Assembly: GCF_026342435.1 (NCBI RefSeq)
Contig: NZ_JAPEMT010000004.1
Span: 677,626-741,625, forward strand
Direction: 5' to 3'
DNA length: 64,000 nt
DNA from: Streptomyces sp. NBC_00237
GTDB taxonomy: Bacteria; Actinomycetota; Actinomycetes; Streptomycetales; Streptomycetaceae
Below the pieces are notes generated by a model. That model was not told the origin of the DNA. It searched no databases and worked only from the letters and a program-made list of their open reading frames with translations. Each line of letters starts with the position of its first letter. The first letter of the stretch is position 1. Position numbers and translations under genes: made by a program. Shown piece by piece: positions 33,571 to 41,381 of the stretch.

Positions 33571-36500
33571 CGAAGGACGCCTCCGCGCTTAGCCCGCCGC
33601 ATCTGGTACGCCACCGCGGACGCGATGCCGTCCGGGGTCGCGTTGCTGCGGGTGACGTTGATGGTCTGAGTGCCGATCGCGGGGGCCTGGTTCACGATGA
33701 CGACACGGGTCCGCCCGTCCGTCGCGCCCACCAGGGTCTTCGGGGTGAGCCCGTACCCGAACTTGTCGGCGACCTGGGAGAGCACAGCTGTGGACCGGCC
33801 GCGCTTGGCCTGCCCCATCGGCAAATAGGCTTCGCCGCCGGTAGAGCGTTCGGCGAACTTGATCAGCCCGTTCGGCTGCGACGCGTACACGCCCGGCTCC
33901 CACAGCCCGCCATCCGCGTACGCTCGGCCCGCGTTTGCCTTCACCAGGTCCGACAGGAACCGGTCCGCTTTGGGGCCCGACTTCCGCAGGTGGCCCGTCG
34001 ACTGGTTCGCGACCTCGATCAGCCGGTCTTCGTCCAGCCCGGTCAGGTCGGCGACCTGGTGGATGCCCCGGTCCTTTGCCAACACCCCGATGATCTTCAG
34101 GAGGTCGGTGAGCTGGCTGTCCTCCAGTACCTTCGACGCGGCCTTCGAGGCGTCGTCGGCTTGCTTGGCCTTCTTGGGGTCCTTCACTGCCTGCGCGGCT
34201 AGGGCTTCGGCGTTCGCGTCGCCCTGCTCGGCGAGGCGGGAGGCGAGTGACCCGTATCCCTGCGCGGACAGGGCGGTCAGGTTGTTCTGGAAGGCGGTGG
34301 TGTTCTTCACCGCGATCTTCAGCTGGCCGGTGTAGTCACCCAGCGACGCCTTCGCGGTGCCGGAGAGCTTGGTGAGCTGCGCCGCCATGTCCTGCACGTA
34401 CCGGGTGGAGCCGCGCGCCATCTTCCGGGTGAGGGCGATGCCGTCCTCGCCCATGTCCTCCAGCGCCTTCGCCACGTCCGTACCGGCACGCTGGGCGACT
34501 GTCGCGAGGTCCTTGCGCCAACTTTCCGCTATGGAGGCTGACTTGCGGAGGTTGCGTTCGAACATGCCCAGGTCGAAGTGCTCGTTGCCCTTCTTGTCCT
34601 TGCGCTGCGACTTCGACACCACGTCGGAGACGGAGATCCCGGCCCCGCCGACCGGCTGGTAAGACCAGTCGGAGAGGCCGCCGTTGGCGTTGTAGGTGAC
34701 TTGTCCGCCGAACCGTGCGGCGACCTGGTCGAGGATCGTCTTGGAGCGGGCACGCTTCGACGAGGCGAAAGGGATGTAAGCCTCCCCGTGCGTCTCGTCC
34801 TCCGCCCACACCCGCCAGTCACCGCCCCGCGCGATCTGCGCGACGTGGTTCTCGGTGCGGACACCGCCGTCGGCGTACGTGACGATCCCGCCGTCCGCCT
34901 TGGGGAAGACGTAACCGTCCTTCCACGGGCCCGGCTGCCGGTTCTGCGTCAGGTACTCGTTCTTGAAGATCGAGATGCTGACGGACTTGCTGCGGATGTT
35001 GTCGATCGCGTTCTGGATGGTGTTGGCGTTGCTGACCGGTGTCCCGGTCGGCACGGTCACCGCGACGTTCTTGCTGCCCGGAATGGCCGTGATCTTGAAG
35101 CCGAGCTGGGTGAGCTGGTCCCGCGCCGCCTCCGTGGGTGCGCTCACCGTGACGGTTTTCCCGCCGGGCACGTTGGCGATCTTCTGCCGCACGGCTTCCA
35201 GGCTGGCGATCGTCGCCGCCGTCGACGAGGTGACGGTGACGTGCTTCGCCCCCGGGGTCTGGCTGATCCTCGCGATCAGCGCATCCAGTTCAGAGCGGGC
35301 AAGGTCGGTGGGGGCGGTGATCTGCACCCGCCGGTCCTTGAGGTCCTGCACCTTGAACCCGAGCTTGTCCAGGTCCTCGCGGGCCTCGTTGCTGAGGGTG
35401 GCGATGGTGACGGTCTTCTTGTCCGGGGTCGCCTTCAACGTCTGCTGTACCGCCATGAGTTCGGCCACGGACTCGTCCATGCCAGCGGTCTGGAGAAGGA
35501 TCGACACCTGCTCGGGGATCAGCCCGGCCGCATCCGCCAGCCGCCCTGCTGCCTCCGCGCCCACGCCGTAGCCCTGAGCGGTGGATATCGCTGCGTCGCG
35601 GGCCGTCTGCATCTGGGCCTGGGCGGCACTCAGAGCCTCCGGGAGGGTCTTCCCGTTCGCCTCCGCGTACTGGTAGGCGACCAGAGCGGCGTCCGCCGAG
35701 TTCGTCGACAACCCCTGAAGGAGGTCGTACAGCTTCTGTCCGTTGCGGGTGACCGTGGACAGCGAACCATCCATGTTGAGAAGAGACTTGCCGTACCCGT
35801 CGGCGTGCTGCACCCCGCCCTTCAACGACTCCGCCGCATCGGACACCGACCGGTTCAGCCGGGCTTCGGCCGCCGACAGGTTCACCGACCCTCCGGCCAG
35901 GACGGTCAGCGCGTCGTGCAGGGCACGGGCCCGGGTGTCGGCGTCGGCGGTGCTGTCGGACAGGGTCCGCATCGCGTCGGAGAACTTCCCGAACGGACCC
36001 ACCGCATCCGCCGCCGACTTGCCCCCCGAGCCGGTGGCCTCGGCAAGGTCCTTGGCGTCCTTCACGGCCTGCGACATCTCGCCCGAGACCTCGCCGAGTG
36101 CCTTCTTGGCGCGCAGCGCAGCGATGCCCGGGTCCTTGTAGCCCTTGGCCGCACCAGCCATGCTGTAGGACCACTTCTCGTTCGCGGTGGCCGTCGCGTC
36201 CAGGCGCTGCTCCAGCGTCTTCAGTCCGCCGTCCTGCCCGAGGTAGGCGGTGGTGAGATCCCGGACGGTGATGCCCGCCTTCGACATAACGTCGACCAGA
36301 CGGTCCTTACCGTCGAGGACCTTGGTGTCCATGATCGACTGAGCGGCCACCGCGCGAACGCTCTCGTTGACCGCACCGTTGGAATCCCGCAGCGCCTGGG
36401 ACAGGGAGTTGATTCGCGACTGGTGTTCTGCCGCCGCCTGAGCCGCCTTCTGCTGGTGGGACGCCAACAGCGACAGCCCCACACCCGCAGCGGCGATCGC

Positions 36501-38537
36501 GACACCCCACGGGCCACCGAGCGCACCCATCAGCCCGCGTGCCGCGCCGCCGAGCCCGGTTCCCATCGCGCGGGCAAGCCCGGTGACGGGACCGTTCGCA
36601 GCCCTGAACGCCGCCGTCATCTGCCCCACGATGGGGATCCGGGTCTGGAGGACGGCCAACGCCTGCCCGACCCGGCCGACCGACTGCCCGGACGCGGCGG
36701 CCAAGGACTGCTGGACGCGCATCTCCTGCCCGAAGGCCCGGTACGCCCCCGTGAGCGGCCCGGCGACGGTGCGCGCTTGCTGCGTCAGGATCGGGGTGAC
36801 CCGGCGGGCAAGAAGCATTGCCATGATTGCCGTCTGGACCGGGCCCGGCAGGGCACTGAACCCGCGCACCAGCCACGCCACGGTCTGACCCACCGGCACC
36901 AGGACCCCGGACACGGTGGCCGCCGCCGAGGACACTAGATTGAGGGCGGTGACGACCATGTCGAGGGCCGTGGACCCGGCCGCACCCTCGTCGCCCAGCT
37001 TCCCGAGTTCCTGGACCACGGGGGAGACGACGGAGCCGATGTTCCGCAGGATCTCCAACGCGGCCCGGCCTGCGTTGGCCAGGACGTTCACCCCGGCGGC
37101 GACGACGTCGAACGCAATGTCCTTCGCGGAACCGCCCAGCCCGTCGAAGGAGTCGGCAATGTCGTCGAACCCGGACGCCACCGCCTTCGACACCCCGGGG
37201 CTCGCCAGCGTCCACAGGTCCTGGACGTAGTCGAGAGCCTTCGCCAGGGGCGGCGTCGCAGCACTCATGCCGGCGGTGAGGAGCCGGGTGACCTTCTCCA
37301 TCGCGGGCGCGGCAGCCGTAAAGAGGACCTGGCCCGTGTTCTTCGCCGTGGTCTTCAGCTGGGTGACTGCACCCGCGAGCCCCTTGGTCTGCGAGGCGGC
37401 GATCTCACCTGCCGCACCAGTACGGGCGATCGCCGTGTGCATCTGGTCGTACGACTCGGCACCCTGATGGGCCAGGGCTGCCGCACCGGCCAGGGCCGGT
37501 TTCCCGACGACCATCGCGAGGTTGCCGAGGAAATCCTTCTGGGACATCCGGTGCTGGGCCTTCTCGAACCCGTCGATCACCGTGCGCAGGCCCTTGAAGT
37601 TGCCCTGCGCGTCCCACGCCTCGATCCCGAGCTCGGCGAGGCCCCGCTTCATCAGCTTGGTGGGCTTCGCCAGGTTGGTCAGCATCCCGCGCAGGGACGT
37701 TCCTGCCTTGGACCCGAGGATGCCGGACCGGGCGAGCATCGCCACCGCCGCAGCGGTGTCCTCCAGCGAGATGCCGAGCTGGGCGGCAACCGGCCCGGTG
37801 TACGACATCGCGTAGTAGATGTCCTGGAGCCCACCAGAGGCGGCGTTCGCCCCGGCCGCGAGGACGTCGGCGGCGCGTCCGGCATTGTTCGACGACAGAC
37901 CGAACTGGTCCATCACGTCGCCCAGGTAGCGGGAGGCGTCGGCAGCCGAAAGGTTATCGGCCGCCGCCAACTGCATGGCCGCGCGGGCGTTCGCGATCGA
38001 CGACGTGGACGTCTGGCCCGCCTTGGCCAACTCCAGCATGGCGTCTGCGGCCTTCGACGCGGACGTGCCGGGGATGTTCAGGTCGGCGCCGAGCTGGCGG
38101 GCCTTCGCCGCCGCCTGCACCATCTCCTGCCCGGACGCCCCGGTGACCGCGCCCCACTTGTTGATGGCGCGCTGGTACTCGTTGCCCTCCTTGGCGATCT
38201 CCGCCAGCCCGGCAACGATGCCGCCACCGACAACCAGGCCGCGCAAGTGGTGCATCTCCTGCCGGGCCGAGAGCAGCCCGTGGCGGAGCTGCCGCATCGA
38301 GGCGTGGCCGTCGGAGCCAATCCGGCGCAGCCCCGCACGGGCACCGTCGGCATCCCGGCCCAGGCCACGCAGCCCGGCCCCGGCGGTGCGGGCACCGGTG
38401 TCGATCTGGCCGAGTCTGCGATTGAGGGAGGTGACGTCCCGGCCGAAGTCGCGGACAGCACGGGACGCCTGCCGTACCGACGACAGGAGGTGCGACGCGT
38501 CCGCGCGCATCTGCACGCTGAGCGTGTAGCTCGACAC
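33567..38537 (-). CDS. Tape measure protein
   Basis: This 1656-residue protein is by far the longest in the phage set. Helical, Ala-rich N-terminus (MRADASHLLSSVRQASRAVR), a TP901-like core (ITGASGQEMVQAAAKARQLG style at residues 130-200), hydrophobic segments around 560-690, then a region of about five 33-residue beta-alpha repeats (near residues 1070-1210). Two copies of a GEAYxPxxxxKRxRS motif (about 1265 and 1575) end the chain. At roughly 0.15 nm per residue a tail of about 250 nm is expected. GTG 38537 lies 54 bp after the tail-chaperone frame. The stop overlaps the Dit gene (ATGA). Confidence 0.93.
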   Translation of the reverse strand: MSSYTLSVQMRADASHLLSSVRQASRAVRDFGRDVTSLNRRLGQIDTGARTAGAGLRGLGRDADGARAGLRRIGSDGHASMRQLRHGLLSARQEMHHLRGLVVGGGIVAGLAEIAKEGNEYQRAINKWGAVTGASGQEMVQAAAKARQLGADLNIPGTSASKAADAMLELAKAGQTSTSSIANARAAMQLAAADNLSAADASRYLGDVMDQFGLSSNNAGRAADVLAAGANAASGGLQDIYYAMSYTGPVAAQLGISLEDTAAAVAMLARSGILGSKAGTSLRGMLTNLAKPTKLMKRGLAELGIEAWDAQGNFKGLRTVIDGFEKAQHRMSQKDFLGNLAMVVGKPALAGAAALAHQGAESYDQMHTAIARTGAAGEIAASQTKGLAGAVTQLKTTAKNTGQVLFTAAAPAMEKVTRLLTAGMSAATPPLAKALDYVQDLWTLASPGVSKAVASGFDDIADSFDGLGGSAKDIAFDVVAAGVNVLANAGRAALEILRNIGSVVSPVVQELGKLGDEGAAGSTALDMVVTALNLVSSAAATVSGVLVPVGQTVAWLVRGFSALPGPVQTAIMAMLLARRVTPILTQQARTVAGPLTGAYRAFGQEMRVQQSLAAASGQSVGRVGQALAVLQTRIPIVGQMTAAFRAANGPVTGLARAMGTGLGGAARGLMGALGGPWGVAIAAAGVGLSLLASHQQKAAQAAAEHQSRINSLSQALRDSNGAVNESVRAVAAQSIMDTKVLDGKDRLVDVMSKAGITVRDLTTAYLGQDGGLKTLEQRLDATATANEKWSYSMAGAAKGYKDPGIAALRAKKALGEVSGEMSQAVKDAKDLAEATGSGGKSAADAVGPFGKFSDAMRTLSDSTADADTRARALHDALTVLAGGSVNLSAAEARLNRSVSDAAESLKGGVQHADGYGKSLLNMDGSLSTVTRNGQKLYDLLQGLSTNSADAALVAYQYAEANGKTLPEALSAAQAQMQTARDAAISTAQGYGVGAEAAGRLADAAGLIPEQVSILLQTAGMDESVAELMAVQQTLKATPDKKTVTIATLSNEAREDLDKLGFKVQDLKDRRVQITAPTDLARSELDALIARISQTPGAKHVTVTSSTAATIASLEAVRQKIANVPGGKTVTVSAPTEAARDQLTQLGFKITAIPGSKNVAVTVPTGTPVSNANTIQNAIDNIRSKSVSISIFKNEYLTQNRQPGPWKDGYVFPKADGGIVTYADGGVRTENHVAQIARGGDWRVWAEDETHGEAYIPFASSKRARSKTILDQVAARFGGQVTYNANGGLSDWSYQPVGGAGISVSDVVSKSQRKDKKGNEHFDLGMFERNLRKSASIAESWRKDLATVAQRAGTDVAKALEDMGEDGIALTRKMARGSTRYVQDMAAQLTKLSGTAKASLGDYTGQLKIAVKNTTAFQNNLTALSAQGYGSLASRLAEQGDANAEALAAQAVKDPKKAKQADDASKAASKVLEDSQLTDLLKIIGVLAKDRGIHQVADLTGLDEDRLIEVANQSTGHLRKSGPKADRFLSDLVKANAGRAYADGGLWEPGVYASQPNGLIKFAERSTGGEAYLPMGQAKRGRSTAVLSQVADKFGYGLTPKTLVGATDGRTRVVIVNQAPAIGTQTINVTRSNATPDGIASAVAYQMRRAKRGGVLR
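34970..35430 (-). repeat. Internal repeats in the tape measure gene
   Basis: Encodes four to five copies of a module with the strand pattern PGxKxVTV followed by a helix (for example PGAKHVTV, PGGKTVTV, PGSKNVAV). The period is about 33 residues (100 bp). They resemble small ferredoxin-like or PASTA-like units and are not part of the usual tape measure coiled coil. Confidence 0.6.
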
Positions 38538-38591
38538 CGGGCGGTGCCCTTACTCCCCGCACCCCTATCTCCGGCCGACCCCTCGGCATAT

Positions 38592-39535
38592 TCAGGCGGA
38601 ACGTTTCTGCTGTTCCCGCTGCGTGCGCGGCACCAAGCCGATCCGCACGCCGTACCCATCAGCCCCCTCGGGGACCTGGTCCTGCTCGGCGGTGATCAGC
38701 TCACAGCCCACACACCGCACGGTGGTCGTGACATACGCGTACCGGTCGCCACCGTGCTCCTCATCCCACTCCGCTGCCCGCGTCCCGCACTGGTCGCACA
38801 CGCTCCGCCGGTACGCCTCGAAGGCGAGGGCCTTTGCCCGGTCCGTCTCCGACCACCGGCCGTCACCAGCGCCGAGGAAAAGGCTGTGCGGGATGCGGAA
38901 GCGGTCGCACAGCTCCAGCTCCGCCCGGAGCTGCGCGTCCGCGATCAGTCTTTTCCCAGCTCCGCGGTGCTCGCCCGCGTGATCTGCTGGGCCTGCCACG
39001 CGGCAGCGAACAGGGCGTTGGACTCCGACACCGACCACGAGTCCAGGAGGCCCTGGGCGTCTTCCTCCGACAACCCCTCAACGACCTGACCGGTGTCGTC
39101 GCGCTCTATGTGCGCGGCGGCCACCAGAGAGGCGGGGAACGTCTCCGGATTCCACGTGTCGCCCTCCTCCGCCTGCTCCTCCGTCGGCGGGAACCGCTTG
39201 ATCAGCCCGTCCAGGACCGGGCGCGGCAGCGCCTTGAACGTCAGCGTCAGCGACACCGCATCGAACGCCTCCTGTGCCTCCCGCAGCTCCCCCTCCGCCG
39301 CCTCAATCTCCGAGGCCAGTTCGGGGGAGTCCGCCTCGGCGGACGCAATGCGAAGGCGGGCGGCGTTCACCTTCGCCTGGTCCAGACGCTTCTTAGCCGC
39401 CAGGTCGTCACACAGCTGGAGGACCTGCTCCGGGAGCTGCCGGGCCCGCAGGCGGGCCAGCTTCGCAGCCCAGTGAGAATCACGTGAGACGGCGGAGGCC
39501 GGCGGGGTCGGGACAGGGTGGGTGGTGCTGGGCAT
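38592..39535 (-). CDS. Tail assembly chaperone long form (G-T fusion by -1 frameshift)
   Basis: Reading the 196-aa chaperone frame to the slippery GGGAAAA at 38957-38951 and then shifting back one base continues into KRLIADAQLRAELELCDRFR and adds 119 residues, giving about 314. The downstream frame has good codon use and four Cys in two CxxC pairs (CDQCG, CVGCE), possibly a zinc site. A lambda gpG-gpT-like pair made this way is required for tail assembly, and the tape measure gene follows directly. The downstream frame has no convincing start of its own. Confidence 0.85.
38945..39535 (-). CDS. Tail assembly chaperone short form (gpG-like)
   Basis: A 196-residue, acidic, helical protein located between the major tail protein and the tape measure, the invariant place of this gene. 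GGAG lies six bases before ATG 39535. Residues 10-110 are charged helices; the last residues (AELGKD) contain the slippery site. It binds the tape measure during tail tube formation and is absent from virions in known phages. Confidence 0.87.
   Translation of the reverse strand: MPSTTHPVPTPPASAVSRDSHWAAKLARLRARQLPEQVLQLCDDLAAKKRLDQAKVNAARLRIASAEADSPELASEIEAAEGELREAQEAFDAVSLTLTFKALPRPVLDGLIKRFPPTEEQAEEGDTWNPETFPASLVAAAHIERDDTGQVVEGLSEEDAQGLLDSWSVSESNALFAAAWQAQQITRASTAELGKD
38951..38957 (-). other. Programmed -1 frameshift slippery heptamer GGGAAAA
   Basis: On the minus strand the frame reads CTG GGA AAA GAC TGA; G-GGA-AAA is a perfect X-XXY-YYZ heptamer, like the GGGAAAG of lambda gpG-T. The zero-frame stop comes one codon later, and the -1 frame is open for 119 more codons. 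Confidence 0.85.
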
Positions 39536-39657
39536 TCAAGGCTCCACACAGGCGAGAGGGGAAAGTAAGGGGAGCCCGGCCGGGCGTGCGCTGCGCGCCG
39601 CGTGGCGAGAGAGGGGGCGCTGTTCGCGTCCGCCCGGCCGGGCGGTTCGGGGCCGGG

Positions 39658-40158
39658 CTACTGCGACGGCGACTTCGGCAGTGCGGGAATCTCCGCGTCC
39701 TGCGTCGGCTTCTCCGTGATCGAGAAGTTCACGGTGAACTTGGCTGCCTCGTTGTCGGTCGAGTAGTTCGGCGACCGGGAACCGATGCGTACCGGGAAGA
39801 TGTCCATCGACTTCGATGCCGGGACGTCGCCCTTGCGGAGGAAGACGATCCAGCCGGTGTCGTCCTTCTTCAGCAGCTGCTCGATCTCGTCCGAGACCTT
39901 GTCCTCGTAGAAGCCGAGGCTGGAGTCGTCGGCCTGGTCAGTGCCAGGGATCTTCGACTCGAAGGTGCTGCCGAGGTCGGGGGTCTCGATCGCCTGGTTC
40001 GACAGGGACCAGCCGTCGATCGCCGCGATCGCGTTCGTCAGATCCGTGCCGGCGGTCAGCTCCGGTCGGGTCGGCACGTGACCCTCATTGACCACCGTCT
40101 TGAGCCACAGGACGCGGGTGACACCGCGCCTCGAATACTTCTTGACCTGCAAGGTCAT
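39658..40158 (-). CDS. Major tail protein (tail tube)
   Basis: A 166-residue protein located two genes before the tape measure. The middle segment (AIAAIDGWSLSNQAIETPDL, then FESKIPGTDQADDSSLGFYE) and the C-terminal FTVNFSITEKP strand match the tube fold of siphovirus tail proteins (lambda V / gp17.1-like). ATG 40158 is preceded by a weak purine tract. Upstream lies a 500-bp gap and the nuclease cassette, which separates it from the tail terminator gene. Confidence 0.83.
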   Translation of the reverse strand: MTLQVKKYSRRGVTRVLWLKTVVNEGHVPTRPELTAGTDLTNAIAAIDGWSLSNQAIETPDLGSTFESKIPGTDQADDSSLGFYEDKVSDEIEQLLKKDDTGWIVFLRKGDVPASKSMDIFPVRIGSRSPNYSTDNEAAKFTVNFSITEKPTQDAEIPALPKSPSQ

Positions 40159-40657
40159 CCGTCCGATTCCGGGACGGCGGCCTACGGTCGAAGGTGGCCC
40201 CGTCCCTCGACGTCGTGTCGGGGAACCGGCCCACCTCAAGGGAGAAGGGCGTCCGCGCGGGGCCTTCGCGGTAAGGGTGCTGGACAGGCCAAGGAGAGGG
40301 CTCCGGGCATGAATCACTGCACGACGATCACCCTACTGTCGGCAGCGAGACCTGACTGTGGTCTGGTGCGGCATCAGGCTGGGAAAGGGCTGCGACTCCC
40401 CGGTGCCGGGCGGAGTGCGATGCCACGGCACGGTGATTAACCAGCCACTGTGCGGCCCTGTGCGGACGAGGCTCACGATCTGAACGCTGCCGCCCCTGAT
40501 GAAGAACCGTCAGTACCGCACGACATCACGCTTTCAAGCTCAGTAGCTGCTGGGCACCACAAGCATCTGGACAATCGGCGTACAGGCTGCTCCTTCAACC
40601 GCGATCTTTACTGGATTACTCCACAGCCTCAGCGAGGGTGGCAGTACGGTGGCGAAC
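40159..40657. other. ~500-bp non-coding border between major tail gene and immunity-like gene
   Basis: No frame has the codon bias of the flanking genes. The right half (about 40480-40640) is richer in A/T than surrounding phage DNA. It should hold promoters for the major tail gene on one strand and for the SMI1/KNR4-like gene on the other; I could not define them. It is one end of the inserted nuclease cassette. Confidence 0.5.
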
Positions 40658-41314
40658 ATGAGTGACCACATACAAAGCGTGACCGCAGCATGGGACCGGA
40701 TCGAGTTGTGGCTGCACGAGTACGCTCCAGAATCTGCCGTTCTGCTGCGCCCACCCGCCTCTGAAGAGCATCTGACTGCCATTGAGAACACCCTCGGTGC
40801 GAGTCTTCCACCTACGTTGCGAACTTGGTACCAGCTGCACGACGGAGCCTGGGGGTCTCACCCGGGGGATGCCGACTCGGTAGACAATTGGGACGTGGCG
40901 GGTTGGCTGCCGACAAGCAAGACCTGGCTGCGACTGGACGAGATTCAACGGTTCTACAACCTGCACGTGCAGGATTGGGAACGTGAGCCAGGAATGATTC
41001 CTATTGCGTGCAATCCTGCCGATGGCTGGTACGGCCTCTATGTCGACGCCCGCCAGGGTGAGCCAACGTATGGAAACTTGGGTACGTGGGCAGTTGACCA
41101 AGCGAATGAGCCTATGCCCGTCCATAGTGTGGGCTGGCCCTTGGAAGAGTGGCTGGAAGAGCTGGCCTCGGCGTTGGAACAGCGTCGGTGTCTTCGCCAG
41201 CCGGATGGCAGCGAGGATCTCGGCAACCAACCCGTCATCTACCAGGGCGGATTGAAATGGATCGACAGCCGCGATGGCTTCAAGGACGGTATGCGCTACC
41301 TCGGCGATCTCTGA
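40658..41314 (+). CDS. SMI1/KNR4-family protein, probable immunity partner of the NucA/NucB nuclease
   Basis: A 218-residue cytoplasmic protein. The SMI1/KNR4 (SUKH) signature is visible: PPASEEHLTAIENTLGASLP (about residues 31-50), then LRTWYQLHDGAWGSH, and W-x-YGLYVDARQGEP in the second half. This family supplies immunity proteins for many bacterial nuclease toxins. It is convergent with the secreted nuclease gene, with a shared 15-bp-stem terminator between them. ATG 40658 is used; GTG 40649 is an in-frame alternative. It stands on the strand opposite to phage genes, consistent with a cargo gene expressed in the lysogen. Confidence 0.85.
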   Translation: MSDHIQSVTAAWDRIELWLHEYAPESAVLLRPPASEEHLTAIENTLGASLPPTLRTWYQLHDGAWGSHPGDADSVDNWDVAGWLPTSKTWLRLDEIQRFYNLHVQDWEREPGMIPIACNPADGWYGLYVDARQGEPTYGNLGTWAVDQANEPMPVHSVGWPLEEWLEELASALEQRRCLRQPDGSEDLGNQPVIYQGGLKWIDSRDGFKDGMRYLGDL

Positions 41315-41322
41315 CCCGAAGC

Positions 41323-41371
41323 ACAGTGGGCGGTGCAGCAGAGTTATTCCTTCTGATGCACCGCCCACTGT
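41323..41371. terminator. Bidirectional terminator of the nuclease/immunity pair
   Basis: Perfect 15-bp stem ACAGTGGGCGGTGCA / complement (41323-41337 with 41357-41371); the 19-nt loop contains a further CAGA/TCTG pairing. It lies exactly between two converging stop codons. Confidence 0.8.
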
Positions 41372-41381
41372 CACATGGGCC

